Shown here: in pieces, positions 1-14,533 of the stretch
Layout: the number at the start of each line of letters is the position of its first letter
How positions within the stretch are numbered: the stretch's first letter is position 1
Source of the DNA: Zygnema cylindricum
Lineage: Eukaryota > Streptophyta > Zygnematophyceae > Zygnematales > Zygnemataceae
Length of the DNA: 64,000 nt
NCBI GenBank assembly: GCA_037447655.1
Contig: JBBHKE010001430.1
Coordinates: 1-64,000 of the forward strand
Direction of reading: 5' to 3'
Notes under the pieces: model-generated
The model's input: only the letters and a program-made list of their open reading frames with translations
What the model was told of the DNA's origin: nothing
Database searches by the model: none
Translations under genes and position numbers: made by a program

Positions 1-3000
1 TCTTGTTATCGCAAACAGTTTGTGAAGTTAGGTAACAATTCTTGTTATCGCTAACAGTTTGTTTAATTTAGGTAACAATTCTTGTTATCGCTAAAAAGTG
101 TTTGTAACGTAGGTAACAATTCTTGTTATCGCTAACAGTTTGTGAAGTTAGGTAACAATTCTTGTTATCGCTAACAGTTTGTGTAATTTAGGAAACAATT
201 CTTGTTATCGCTAACTTTTTGTGTAATTTAGGAAACAATTCTTGTTATCATAACAATTTTTGTAATTTTGGTAACAATTCTTGTTATCGCAAACAGTTTG
301 TGAAGTAAGGTAACTATTATTGTTATCGCTAACAGTTTGTGAAGTTAGGTAACAAATCTTGTTAGCGCTAACAATTTGTTTAATTTAGGTAACAATTCTT
401 GTTATCGCTAACTTTTTGTCAAGTAAGATAACTATTCTTGTTTTCGCTAACCGTTTGTGTAATTTAGGAAACAATTTTTGTTATCATACCAATTTTTGTA
501 ATTTAGGTAACAATTCTTGTTATCGCTAACAGTTTGTGAAGTTAGGTAAGTATTCTTGTTATCGCTTACAGTTTGTGTAATTTAGGAAACAATTCTTGTT
601 ATCGCTAACTGTTTGTGTAATTTAGGTAACAATTATTGTTATCGCTAACAGTTTTTGTAATTTAGGTAACAATTCTTGTTATCGCTAACAGTTTTTGTAG
701 TTTAGGTAACAATTTTTGGTATCGCTAATTGTTTGTGTAATTTAGGTAACAATTCTTGTTATCGCTAACAGTTTTTGTAATTTAGGTAACAATTCTTGTT
801 ATCGCTAACAGTTTGTGAAGTTAGGTAACAATTCTTGTTTTTGCTAACCATTTGTATAATTTATGAAACCTTTCTTGTTATAATAACAGTTTTTGTATTT
901 TAGGTGACAATTCTTGTTATCGCAAACAGTTTGTGAAGTTAGGTAACAATTCTTGTTATCGCTAACAATTTGTGTAATTTAGGTAACAACTCTTGTTATC
1001 GATAACAGTTTTTGTAGTTTAGGTAACAATTCTTGTTATCGCTAACAGTTTTTGTAATTTAGTTAACATTTTTTGTTATCGCTAACAATTTTGAAATTTA
1101 GGTAACAATTCTTACTATCGCTAACAGTTTGTGAAGTTAGGTAACAATTCTTGTTATGAAAAACAGTTTGTGTAATTTAGGTAACAACTCTTGTTATCGA
1201 TAACAGTTTTTGTAATTTAGGTAACGATTCTTGTTATCGCTAACAGTTTTTGTAATTTAGGAAACAAATTCTTGTTATCATAACAATTTTTGTAATTTAG
1301 GTAACAATTCTTGTTATCGTAAACAGTTTGTGAAGTTAGGTAACAATTCTTGTTATCGCTAACAGTTTGTGAAGTTAGGTAACAAATCTTGTTATCGCTA
1401 ACAGTTTGTTTAATTTAGGTAACAATTCTTGTTATCGCTAATAGTTGTTTGTAATTTAGGTAACAATTCTTACTATCGCTAACAGTTTGTGAAGTTAGGT
1501 AACAATTCTTGTTATGACAAACAGTTTGTGTAATTTAGGTAACAATTCTTGTTATCGCTAACAGTTTTTGTAATTTAGGTAACAATTCTTGTTATCGCTA
1601 ACAGTTTGTGAAGTTAGGTAACAATTCTTGTTATCGCTAAAAGCTTGTGTAATTTAGGTAACAATTATTGTTATCGCTAACAGTTTTTGTAATTTAGGTA
1701 ACAATTCTTGTTATCGCTAACAATTTTTGTAGTTTAGGTAACAATTTTTGGTATTGCTAATTGTTTGTGTAATTTAGGTAACAATTATTGTTATCGCTAA
1801 TAGTTTTTGTTATTTAGGTAACAATTCTTGTTATCGCTAACAGTTTGTGAAGTTAGGTTACAATTCTTGTTATGACAAACAGTTTGTGGAATTTAGGTAA
1901 CAATTCTTGTTATCGCTAACAGTTTTTGTAATTTATGTAACAATTCTTGTTATCGCTAACAGTTTGTGAAGTTAGGTAACAATTCTTGTTATCGCTAACT
2001 TTTTGTGTAATTTAAGAAACAATTCTTGTTATCGCTAACAGTTTGTGTATTTAGGAAACAATTCTTATTATCGCTAGCAGTTTGTGAAGTTAGGTAACAA
2101 TTCTTGTTATCGCTAACAGCTTGTGTAATTTAGGTAACAATTCTTGTTATCGCTAAGTGTTTGTGTAATTTAGGAAACAATTCTTGTTATCGCTAACAGT
2201 TTGTGTATTTAGGAAACAATTCTTATTATCGCTAACATTTTGTGAAGTTAGGTAACAATTCTTGTTATCGCTAACAAATTGTGTAATTTAGGTAACAATT
2301 CTTGTTATCGCTAACAGTTTTTGTAATTTAGGTGAAAAATCTTATTATCGCTAACAGTTTGTGAAGTTAGGTAACAATTCTTGTTATCGCTAACTGTTTT
2401 TGTAATTTAGGTAACGATTCTTGTTATCGCTAACAGCTTGTGTAATTTAGGAAACAATTCTTGTTATCGCTAACAGTTTTTGTAATTTAGGTAACAATTC
2501 TTGTTATCGCTAACAGTTTTTGTAGTTTAGGTAGCAATTTTTGGTATCGCTAACTATTTGTGTAATTTAGGTAACAATTCTTGTTATCGCTAACAGTTTT
2601 TGTAATTTAGGTAACAATTATTGTTATCGCTAACTGTTTGTGAAGTTAGGTAACAATTCTTGTTTTCGCTAACCGTTTGTGTAATTTAGGGAACAATTCT
2701 TGTTATCATAACAGTTTTTGTATTTTAGGTAACAATTCTTATTATCGCTAACAGTTTTTGTAGTTTAGGTAGCACTTTATGGTATCGCTAACTATTTGTG
2801 TAATTTAGGTAACAATTCTTGTTATCGCTAACAGTTTTTGTAATTTAGGTAACAATTATTGTTATCACTAACTGTTTGTGAAGTTAGGTAACAATTCTTG
2901 TTTTCGCTAACCGTTTGTGAAGTTAGGTAACAATTCTTGTTATCGCTAACAATTTGTGTAATTTAGGAAACAAATCTTCTAATCGGTGTCAGTTTGTGAA

Positions 3001-6000
3001 GTTAGGTAACAATTCTTGTTATGACAAACAGTTTGTGTAATTTAGGTAACAACTCTTGTTATCGATAACAGTTTTTGTAATTTAGGTAACAATTCTTGTT
3101 ATCGCTAACAATTTTTGTAATTTAGGTAAATTCTTGTTATCGCTATCAGTTTGTGTAATTTAGGTAACAACTCTTGTTATCGCTAACAGTTTTTGTAATT
3201 TAGGTAACAATTCTTGATATCGCTAACAGTTGTTTGTAATTTAGGTAAAAGTTATTGTTATCGCTAACACTTTTTGTAATTTAGGTAACAATTCTTGTTG
3301 TCGCTAACAGTTTGTGTATTTTAGGTATCAATTCTAGTTATCGCTAACAGTTTGTGTAATTTAGGTAACAACTCTTGTTATCGCTAACAGTTTTTGTAAT
3401 TTAGGTAACAATTCTTGATATCGCTAACAGTTTTTTAAATTTAGGTAACAATTCTTATTATCGCTAACGGTTTGTGAGTTAGGTAACAATTCTTGTTATC
3501 ACTAACAGTTTGTGTAATTTAGGTAACAATTCTTGTTATCGCTTACAGTTTTTGTAATTTAGTTAAAAATTCTTGTTATCGCTAACAATATTTGTAATCT
3601 AGGTAACAATTCTTGATATCGCTAACAGTTTTTTTAATTTAGGTAACAATTCTTATTATCGCTAACGGTTTGTGAGTTAGGTAATAATTCTTGTTATCGC
3701 TAACAGTTTGTGTAATTTAGGTAACAATTCTTGTTATCGCTAACAGTTTGTGTAATTTAGGGAACAATTCTTGTTATTGCTTCTGTTTGTGTAATTATGG
3801 TAACAATTTTTGTTATCGCTAACAGTTTTTGTAATTTAGGTAACAATTTTTGTTACCGCTAACAGTTTGTGAAGTTAGGTAACAAATTTTGTTATCGCTA
3901 ACAGTTCGTAATTTGGGTAACAATTCTTGTTATCGCTAATAGTTGTTTGTAATTTAGGTAACAATTCTTGTTATCGCTAACAGTTTTTGTAATTTAGGTA
4001 TTAATTCTTGTTATCGCTAACACTTGGTAAAGTTAAGTAACAATTCTTGTTATCGCTTACAGTTTGTGTAATTTAGGTAACAATTCTTGTTATCGCTAAC
4101 AATTTTTGTAATTTAGGTAACAATTCTTGTTATCGCTAACACTTTTTGTAATTGAGGTAATAATTCTTGTTATCGCTAACAGTTTGTGTAATTTAGGTAA
4201 CAATTCTTGTTATCGCTAACAGTTTGTGTAATTTAGGTAACAACTCTTGATATCACTAACAGTTTTTGTTATTTAGGTAACAATTCTTGTTATCGCTAAC
4301 AGTTTTTGTAATTTAGTTAATAATTCTTGTTATCGCTAACAATTTTTGTAATTTAGGTAACAATTCTTGTTATCGCTAACAGTTTTTGTAATTTAGGTAA
4401 CAATTCTTATTATCACTAACAATTTGTGTAGTTAGGTAACAATTCTTGATATCTCTAATAGTTTGTGTAATTTAGGTAACAATTCTTGTTATCGCTAACT
4501 GTTTTTGTAATTTAGGTGAAAGTTCTTATTATCGCTAACAGTTTTTGTAGTTTAGGTAACAATATTAGTTATCGCTAACAGTTTTTGTAATTTAGGAAAC
4601 AATTCTTGTTATTGCTAACAGTTTTTGTAATTTAGGAAACAATTCTTGTTATCGCTAACAGTTTGAGTAATTTAGGTAACAATTCTTGTTATCTCTAACA
4701 GTTTGTGTAATTTAGGTAACAATTCTTGTTATCGCTAACAGTTTGTGTAATTTAGGTAACAATTCTTGTTATCACTAACAGTTTTTGTAATTTAGGTAAC
4801 AATTCTTGTTATCGCTAACAGTTTTTGTAATTTAGTTAACAATTCTTGTTATCGCTAACAGTTTGTGTAGTTAGGTAACAATTTTGTTATCGCTAACAGT
4901 TTTTGTAATTTAGGTAACCATTTTTGTTATCGCTAACAGTTTTTGTAGTTTAGGTAACAATATTTGTTATCGCTAACAGTTTTTGTAATTTAGGAAACAA
5001 TTCTTGTTATTGCTAACAGTTTGTGTAATTTAGGGAACAAGTCTTGTTATCTCTAACTGTTTGAGTAATTTAGGTAAAAATTCTTGTTATCACTAACAGT
5101 TTTTGTAGTTTAGGTAACAATTTTTGTTATCGCTAACAGTTTGTGTAATTTAGGTAACAATTTTTGGTATCGCTAACAGTTTGTGTTATTTAGGTAACAA
5201 TTTTTGGTTTCGCTAACAGTTTTTGTTATTTAGGTAACAATTTTTGTTATCGCTAACAGTTTTTGTAATTTAGGTAACAATTCTTGTTATCGCTTATAGT
5301 TTGTGTAATTTAGGTAACAATTCTTGTTATCACTAACAGTTTTTTGTAATTTAGGTAACAATTCTTGTTATCGCTAACACTTTTTGTAATTAAGGTAACA
5401 ATTCTTGTTATCGCTAACAGTTTTTGTAATTTAGGTAACAATTCTTGTTATCGCTAACAGTTTGTGTAATTTAGGTAACAACTCTTGTTATCGCTAACAG
5501 TTTTTGTAATTTAGGTAACAATTTTTGTTATCGCTAACATGTAATTTAGTTAACAATTCTTGTTATTGCTAACAATTTTGGTAATTTAGGTAAACAATTC
5601 TTGTTATCTCTAATAGTTTGTGTAATTTAGGTAACAATTCTTGTTATCGCTAACAGTTTTTGTAATTTAGGTGAAAATTCTTATTATCGCCAACAATTTG
5701 TGAAGTTAGGTAACAATTCTTGTTATCGCTAACAGCTTGTGTAATTTAGGTAACAATTCTTGTTATCGCTAACAGTTTGTGTAATTTAGGAAACAATTCT
5801 TGTTATCGCTAACAGTTTGTGTAATTTAGGAAACAATTCTTGTTATCGCTAACTGTTTGTGTAATTTAGGTAACGATTCTTGTTATCGCTAACAATTTTT
5901 GTAATTTAGTTAACAATTCTTGTTATCGCTAACAATTTTTGTAATTTAGGTAACAATTCTTGTTATCGCTAACAGTTTTTATAATTTAGGTAACAATTCT

Positions 6001-9000
6001 TATTATCGCTAACAGTTTGTGTAAGTTAGGTAACAATTCTTGTTATCGCTAACAATTTTTGTAATTTAGGTAACAATTCTTGTTATCGCAAACAGTTTTT
6101 GTAATTTAGGTGAAAATTCTTATTATCGCTAACAGTGTGAAGTTAGGTAACAATTTGTGTTATCGCTAACAGCTTGTGTAATTTAGGTAACAATTCTTGT
6201 TATCGCTAACAATTTGTGTAATTTAGGAAACAATTATTGTTATCGCTAACAGTTTGTGTAATTTAGGAAACAATTCTTGTTATCGCTAACAGTTTTTTGT
6301 AATTTAGGTAACAATTCTTGTTATCGCTAACACTTTTTGTAATTGAGGTAACAATTCTTGTTATGGCTAACAGTTTGTGTAATTTAGGTAACAATTCTTG
6401 TTATCGCTAACAGTTTGTGTAATTTAGGTAACAACTCTTGTTATCACTAACATTTTTTGTTATTTAGGTAACAATTCTTGTTATCGCTGACAATTTTTGT
6501 AATTTAGGTAAGAGTTCTTGTTATCGCTAACAATTTTTGTAATTTAGGTAACAATTCTTGTTATCGCTAAAAGTTTTTGTAATTTAGGTAACAATTCTTA
6601 TTATCGCTAACAGTAATTGTAATTTAGGTGAAAATTCTTATTATCGCTAACAGTTTGTGAAGTTAGGTAACAATTCTTGTTATCACTAACAGCTTGTGTA
6701 ATTTAGGTAACAATTCTTGTTATCGCTAACAGTTTGTGTAATTTAGGAAACAATTCTTGTTATCGCTAACATTTTGTGTAATTTAGGAAACAATTCTTGT
6801 ATCGCAAACAATTTTGAAATTTAGGTAACAATTCTTTCTATCGCTAACAGTTTGTGAAGTTTGGTAACAATTCTTGTTATCGCTAAGAGCTTGTGTAATT
6901 TTGGTAACAATTCTTGTTGTCGCTAATAGTTTGTGTATTTTAGGTAACAATTCTAGTTATCGCTAACAGTTTGTGTAATTTAGGTAACAACTATTGTTTT
7001 CGCTAACAGTTTTTGTATTTTAGGTAACAATTCTTGTTATCGCTAACAGTTTTTGTAATTTAGTTAACAATTCTTGTTATCGCTAACAGTTATTGTAATC
7101 TAGGTAACAATTCTTGTTATCGCTAACAAATTTTTTAATTTAGGTAACAATTCTTATTATCGCTAACAGTTTGTGAAGTTAGGTAACAATTCTTGTTATC
7201 GCTAACAGTTTGTGTAATGTAGGTAACAATTCTTGTTATCGCTAACAGTTTTTGTAATTTAGGTAACAATTTTTGTTATCGCTAACAAGTTTTGTAGTTT
7301 GGGTAACAATTCTTGTTATCGCTAACATTTTGTGAAGTTAGGTAACAAATCTTGTTATCGCTAACAGTTTGTTTAATTTAGGTAACAATTCTTGTTATCG
7401 CTAATAGTTGTTTGAAATTTAGGTAACAATTCTTGTTATCGCTAACAGTTTTTGTAATTTAGGTAACAATTCTTGTTTTCGCTAACTGTTTGTGTAATTT
7501 AGGAAACAAATTCTTGTTATCATAACAATTTTTGTAATTTAGGTAACAATTCTTGTTATCGCAAACAGTTTGTGAAGTAAGGTAACTATTATTGTTATCG
7601 CTAACAGTTTGTGAAGTTAGGTAACAAATCTTGTTAGCGCTAACAATTTGTTTAATTTAGGTAACAATTCTTGTTATCGCTAATAGTTGTTTGTAATTTA
7701 GGTAACAATTCTTGTTATCGCTAACAGTTTTTGTAATTTAGGTAACAATTCTTGTTAACGCTAACATTTTTTGTATTTTAGGTAACAATTCTTCTTATCG
7801 CTAACAATTTGTGAAGTTAGGTAACAATTCTTGTTATCGCTAACAAATTGTGTAATTTAGGTAACAATTCTTGTTATCGCTAACAATTTTTGTAATTTAG
7901 GTGGTAATTCTTATTATCGCTAACAGTTTATGAAGTTAGGTAACAGATCTTGTTATCCCTAACAGCTTGTGTAATTTAGGTAACAATTCTTGTTATCGCT
8001 AACAGTTTGTGTAGTTTAGGAAACAATTCTTGTTATCGCTAACTGTTTGTGTAATTTAGCTAACAATTCTTGTTATCGCTAACAGTTTTTGTAATTTAGG
8101 TAACCATTTTTGTTATCGCTAACAGTTTTTGTAGTTTAGGTAACAATTTTTGTTATCTTCAACATTTTTTATAATTTAGGTAACAATTCTTGTTATCGGT
8201 AACAAATTTTGTAATTTAGGTATCAATTCTTGTTATCGCTAACTGTTTGTGAAGTAAGGTAACTATTCTTGTTTTCGCTAACCGTTTGTGTAATTTAGGA
8301 AACAATTTTTGTTATCATACCAATTTTTGTAATTTAGGTAACAATTCTTGTTATCGCAAACAGTTTGTGAAGTTAGGTAACAATTCTTGTTATCGCTAAC
8401 AGTTTGTGTAATTTAGGTAACAATTCTTGTTATCGCTAATAGTGTTTGTAACGTAGGTAACAATTCTTGTTATCGCTAATAGTTTGTGAAGTTAGGTAAG
8501 TATTCTTGTTATCGCTTACAGTTTGTGTAATTTAGGAAACAATTCTTGTTATCGCTAACTGTTTGTGTAATTTAGAAAACGATTCTTGTTATCACTAACA
8601 GCTTGTGTAATTTAGGTAAAAATTATTGTTATCGCTAACAGTTTTGTAATTTAGGTAACAATTCTTGTTATCGCTAACAGGTTTTGTAGTTTAGGTACCA
8701 ATTTTTGGTATCGCTAATTGTTTGTGTAATTTAGGTAACAATTCTTGTTATCGCTAACAGTTTTTGTAATTTAGGAAACAATTCTTGTTATCGCTAACAG
8801 TTTGTGAAGTTAGGTACAAATTCTTGTTTTTGCTAACCATTTGTATAATTTATGAAAACCTTTCTTGTTATAATAACAGTTTTTGTATTTTAGGTAACAA
8901 TTCTTGTTATCGCTAACAGTTTGTGAAGTTAGGTAACAATTCTTGTTATCGCTAACAGCTTGGGTAATTTAGGTAACAATTCTTCTTATCGCTAACAGTT

Positions 9001-12000
9001 TGTGTAATTTAGGAAAAAATTCTTATTATCGCTAACTGTTTGTGTAATTTAGGTAACAATTCTTGTAATCGCTAACAGTTTTTGTAATTTAGGTAACAAT
9101 TCTTGTTATCGCTAACAGTTTTAGTAGTTTATGTAACAATTTTTGTTATCGCTAACAGATTTTGTAATTTAGGTAACAATTCTTATTATCGCTAACAGTT
9201 TTTGTAATTTAGGTAACAATTCTTGTTATCGCTAACAGTTTGTGAAGTTAGGAAACAAATCTTGTTATCGCAAACAGTTTGTTTAATTTAGGTAACAATT
9301 CTTGTTATCGCTAACAGTTTTTTGTAATTTAGGTAACAATTCTTGTTATCGCTAACAGTTTTTGTAAATTAGGTAACCATTTTTGTTATCGCTAACAGTT
9401 TTTGTAGTTTAGGTAACAATATTTGTTATCGCTAACAGTTTTTGTAATTTAGGAATAAATTCTTGTTATTGCTAACAGTTTGTGTAATTTAGGGAAAAAG
9501 TATTGTTATCTCTAACTGTTTGTGTAATTTAGGTAACAATTCTTGTTATCACTAACAGTTTGTGTAATTTAGGAAACAATTCTTGTTATCCCTAACAGTT
9601 TGTGTAATTTAGGAAACAATTCTTGTTATCGCTAACTGTTTGTGTAATTTAGGTAACGATTCTTGTTATCGCTAACAGTTTTTGTAATTTAGGTATCAAT
9701 TTTGTTATCGCTAACAGTTTGTGAAGTTAGGAAACAAATCTTGTTATCGCAAACAGTTTGTTTAATTTAGGTAACAATTCTTGTTATCGCTAACAGTTTT
9801 TTGTAATTTAGGTAACAATTCTTGTTATTGCTAACAGTTTTTGTAAATTAGGTAACCATTTTTTGTTATCGCTAACAGTTTTTGTAGTTTAGGTAACAAT
9901 ATTTGTTATCGCTAACAGTTTTGTAATTTAGGTAACAATTCTTGTTATCGCTAACAGTTTGTGAATTTAGGTAACAATTCTTGTTTTCGCTAACAATTTG
10001 TGTAATTTAGGAAACAAATCTTCTAATCGTTGTCAGTTTGTGAAGTTAGGTAACAATTCTTGTTATGACAAACAGTTTGTGTAATTTAGGTAACAATTCT
10101 TGTTATCGCTAACAGTTTTTGTAATTTAGGTAACAATTTTGTTATCGCTAACAGTTTGTGAAGTTAGGAAACAAATCTTGTTATCGCAAACAGTTTGTTT
10201 AATTTAGGTAACAATTCTTGTTATCGCTAACAGTTTTTTGTAATTTAGGTAACAATTCTTGTTATCGCTAACAGTTTTTGTAAATTAGGTAACCATTTTT
10301 GTTATCGCTAACAGTTTTTGTAGTTTAGGTAACAATATTTGTTATCGCTAACAGTTTTTGTAATTTAGGAATCAATTCTTGTTATTGCTAACAGTTTGTG
10401 TAATTTAGGGAACAAGTCTTGTTATCTCTAACTGTTTGAGTAATTTAGGTAACAATTCTTGTTATCACTAACAGTTTTTGTAATTTAGGTGACAATTCTT
10501 GTTATCGCTAACATTTTTTGTAGTTTAGGTAACAATTTTTGGTATCGCTAACAGTTTGTGTAATTTAGGTAACAATTTTTGTTATCGCTAACCGTTTTTG
10601 TAATTTAGGTAACAATTCTTGTTATCGCTAACAGTTTTTGTAATTTAGGTATTAATTCTTGTTTTCGCTAACAGTTTGTGAAGTTAGGTAACAATTCTTG
10701 TTATCGCTTACAGTTTGTGTAGTTTAGGTAACAATTATTGTTATCACTAACAGTTTTTTGTAATTTAGGTAACAATTCTTGTTATCGCTAACACTTTTTG
10801 TAATTAAGGTAACAATTCTTGTTATCGCTAACAATTTGTGTAATTTAGGTAACAAATCTTGTTATCGCTAACAGTTTGTGTAATTTAGGTAACAACTCTT
10901 GTTATCGCTAACAGTTTTTGTAATTTAGGTAACAATTCTTGGTATCGCTAATAGTTTTTGTAATTTAGTTAACAATTCTTGTTATCGCTAACAATTTTTG
11001 TAATTTAGGTAACAATTCTTGTTATCGCTAACAGTTTTTGTAATTTAGGTAACAATTCCTATTATCGCTAACAGTTTGTGAAGTTAGGTAACAATTCTTG
11101 TTATCTCTAATAATTTGTGTAATTTAGGTAACAATTCTTGTTATCGCTAACAGTTTTTGTAATTTAGGTGAAAATTCTTATTATCGCTAACAGTTTGTGA
11201 AGTTAGGTAACAATTCTTGTTATCGCTAACAACTTGTGTAATTTAGGAAACAATTCTTGTTATCCCTAACAGTTTGTGTAATTTAGGAAACAATTCTTGT
11301 TATCGCTAATTGTTTGTGTAATTTAGGTAACGATTCTTGTTATCGCTAACAGCTTTTGTAATTTTGGTAACAATTCTTGTTATCGCTAACAGTTTTTGTA
11401 ATTTAGGTAACAATTTTTAGTATCGCTAACTTTTTGTGTAAATTAGGTAACGATTCTTATTATCGCTAACAGCTTGTGTAATTTTGGTAACAATTCTTGT
11501 TATCGCTAACAGTTTTTGTAATTTAGGTAACAATTCTTGTTATCGCTAACAGTTTTTGTAGTTTAGGTAACAATTTTTGGTATCGCTAACTGTTTGTGTA
11601 ATTTAGGTAACAATTCTTGTTATCGCTAACAATTTTTGTAATTTAGGTATCAATTCTTGTTATCGCTAACAGTTTTTGTAGTTTAGGTAACAATTCTTGT
11701 TTTCGCTAACCATTTGTATAATTTAGGAAACCTTTCTTGTTATCATAACAGTTTTTGTATTTTAGGTAACAATTCTTGTTATCGCAAACAGTTTGTGAAG
11801 TTAGGTAACAATTCTTGTTATCGCTAACAATTTGTGTAATTTAGGAAACAAATCTTCTAATCGCTGTCAGTTTGTGAAGTTAGGTAACAATTCTTGTTAT
11901 GACAAACAGTTTGTGTAATTTAGGTAACAACTCTTGTTATCGATAACAGTTTTTGTAATTTAGGTAACAATTCTTGTTATCGCTAACAGTTTTTGTAATT

Positions 12001-12278
12001 TAGTTAACAATTTTTGTTATTGCTAACAATTTTTGAAATTTAGGTAACAATTCTTACTATCGCTAACAGTTTGTCAAGTTAGGTAACAATTCTTGTTACC
12101 GCTAAGATTTTGTGTAATTTAGGTAACAATTCTTGTTATCGCTAACAGTTGTTTGTAATTTAGGTAAAAGTTCTTGTTATCGCTAACACTTTTTGTAATT
12201 TAGGTAACAATTCTTGTAATCGCTAACAGTTTTTGTAATTTAGGTAACAATTCTTGTTATCGCTAACAGTTTTAGTAA
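1..12278. repeat. 40-bp satellite array, block 1 (subfamily 1)
   Basis: About 300 head-to-tail units. The consensus can be read as AGGTAACAATTCTTGTTATC followed by GCTAACAGTTTGTGTAATTT. A 39-bp variant ending GTGAAGTTAGG is frequent here and I found none in the later blocks. Other variants are GTTATGACAAACAG, TTGTAGTTTAGG and CTTCTAATCG. The unit contains an imperfect hairpin (GGTAACAA, TTC, TTGTTATC) and one CpG. There is no gene in this stretch; reading frames break every few units. Groups of variant units recur in the same order, for example near 314 and 7587 and near 2970, 10018 and 11848. This shows amplification of multi-unit segments. Confidence 0.97.
9251..10450. repeat. Recently amplified multi-unit satellite module (three copies)
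   Basis: The same ordered series of variant units starts with GGAAACAAATCTTGTTATCG at 9251, 9730 and 10167, a spacing of 479 and 437 bp. Copies 1 and 3 run on together for about 280 bp through the variants TTGTAAATTAGG, AACAATATTTG and GTTATCTCTAACTG. Copy 2 diverges after about 190 bp. A less similar version of the second part lies near 4915-5070. This is what unequal crossing-over within a satellite produces. Confidence 0.75.
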
Positions 12279-14533
12279 CAACTATAAAGTTTATCTTGGC
12301 AAAAGAGGCTACTTAGACAGTTTTAGGATTTGCAAAACCAGCTGTAGCATTTACGGCTCAGTATCACAGGGAAAGTAGATATCAAGTGAATCAATTTAAT
12401 CCTCAGTTTGAGAAATGTGTTTATTGCTATACTGATGGTCACTCCTTCATAGCTTGTCCTTTGTATATAAAAGCTATTGAAACATGTAATTTTCGGAAAG
12501 GATAGAGACACCGCGGACCTCTCATTTCCCAAAAACCTCTGAATAAAACTGTTGCATTTTCAGCGGAGGATATGGAATTGAAGAAGAAAAATACCGAGGA
12601 AACGACACCTGATGTGATCATTTTTCCAAAAACTGATGACAAAGAGTTCTTTGCTCTTGCCAAACTCGACATGATGGAAGGAGAAAAGGACCTCAAATGG
12701 ATAATGGATTCCGGTAGCTCTTCACACATGTGCTGGAACAAGTCTTGGTTTATGGAGATGTCTTCTGTTCCTTTACGTCAGATCTTTTATGCTTTTGGCT
12801 ATGCCGTTGAATCAAATGCCAAAGGAAACATAGATCTGGATTGTGTGATAGATGGAAAGGTTGTTAAGAGAACTTTGTATGATGTCTTGTATGTTCCAAA
12901 GTTCAAGAAAAATCTGTTTTCTACGTCTATAGCTGAAAGCAAAGGCTTTGAGGTTCTCCAAAAAAATGGCAAGAAAATAGTGAGCAAGAATGGAAGAGTA
13001 GCTCTAGTAGGAACTAGAGGCCAAAACATTTTGTACCGCATGGACCTGGCTAATAAAATTGATTTTGCGTACTCGAGTGTCCTATGTGATAATGTTTTGT
13101 GGCATAAAAGGCTTGGTCATGTGCATCATGAGAGACTTACTAAGATGATAAAGCATGAAATTATAGAGGGAGTCAAGCTTGGTCAACAAGAGTCTCATGT
13201 GTGTGATGGTTGCGCTCTCAAAAAGCTTCACAAGCTTCCCCTATCACAAGTTTCTGATCACCGAGCCACAGATGTTCTTGGTATTATTCACTATGAAGTT
13301 TTCGGCTCTTCTAAAGTTCCCTCACTGGGTGGCAGCCGCTTATTTGTCACCTTTACAGACGATTACTCCGATATAGTCGTATATACTTCATGAAGGAGAA
13401 GAGAGAAGTCTTCACTCACTTTAAGCACTACAAAATCTGGGCAGAGAAACTTCACGGCAAATCTATTCTTGTTTTGCTGACTGATAATGGTGGAGTGTAT
13501 GTATCTCATGCTTTTGCTGATTTTTTGAAAGAAAATGGCATCTCTTGTGAATTTACTGCTCCGTATAGATCGGAACAAAATGGTGTTGCCGAGAGACTTA
13601 ATCGGACTTTGACAGAATGTGATCGATCTATGATGGCCGATAAATGTGTGGATCGAAAGTTTTCGGGGGAAGCTTTTCATTGTGCTTCCTTCATCAGAAA
13701 TAGAGTGGAAACCCGAGCTGTTAGGGGTAAGACACCTTATTAAGTGTGGACAGGCAGAAAGCCAAATGTCAGTCATTTTAGAGTTTTTGGTAGCAAATGT
13801 TTTATCTTGGATAATCTTCCTAATTGGAAGCTTAGTCCAAAATCTGTACCTGGTGTCTTTTTAGGATATGATGATGAATCTCCAGGTTAGAGACTGTATA
13901 ATCCTCAGAGAGGATGCCTTCAAACAGCGATGAATATTTAGATTAAAGAAGAAAGTCAATTTGTTGACATTTTTAGCATGGATGCAGCTGAAAAGAATGA
14001 GAAAATACAAGAGTATATCATTCTTGAGCAGGTACCTTTTACTCTAACCTCTTCTACTTCTTTTACCTCTCTCCCAAATGCCTCTGGGCCGTTTAATACT
14101 CTTCTTGGAGATGCTCCTTTTGTTGATGCTCCTCCCCATACACGCCTTGTGCGGAAAGGTAGGGAACCAACAGTTCTCGCGTCAGATTTTCCGGGGGGAA
14201 GAAGGCAAAGCAGCTGCCTTCAAGGCAATCGAGTCGAGAGTGCTTTTTCTGCAAGCACCGGGGAGCCGCTTACTATTCATGAAGCTTTTTCTGTTTCTAA
14301 AAAAGATCACTAGATCTTGGCTGCAAATGGGGAGATAAAGTCAATTATGGAAGCCCAAACTTGGGAACTTGTGGAGCTCCCACCGAAACCGGAGAGCTAT
14401 CGGTTGTAAGTGGATCATCAAATTAAAATTGTACCTGATAACATAAGTGAGAGATATAAAGCTAGACTGGTGGCTAAGGGATTTAGCCAAAAGGAGGGAA
14501 TTGATTATGAAGAAACCTTCTCTCTTGTGGTTA
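12279..14533 (+). mobile_element. Copia fragment A, no LTRs, embedded in satellite
   Basis: The fragment is an internal piece of a Ty1/copia element of the same family as element I (compare 47210 onward). It begins in the middle of gag and stops inside reverse transcriptase. Satellite abuts both ends directly, with a few bases of microhomology (ACTATA on the left, GTTAG on the right). No LTR and no target duplication are visible, so it arrived or was trimmed by recombination, not by a complete integration. It lies exactly where satellite subfamily 1 gives way to subfamily 2. Confidence 0.88.
12290..14530 (+). pseudogene. Broken gag-pol of fragment A (gag end, protease, integrase, RT start)
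   Basis: The order is gag C-terminus with a zinc-knuckle remnant (12416-12460), a stop where element I has Trp (about 12504), then protease with the active-site motif DSGSS (near 12707). The GAG-pre-integrase HKRLGHVHHERL and the CDGCALKK finger follow. The integrase core holds LTDNGGVY and EQNGVAERLNR, and the RT start holds AQTWELVELP. The longest open pieces are 12572-13393 (protease to integrase N-terminus), 13390-13743 (integrase core, another frame) and 13978-14313 (linker before RT). An extra stop lies at 13741. No functional protein can be made. Homology to element I is clear along the whole length. Confidence 0.88.

Noticed and set aside
1-12278. CRISPR array
   Set aside because: Units follow each other with no unique spacers, the whole 40 bp is repeated, and the sequence is eukaryotic. 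It is a satellite.
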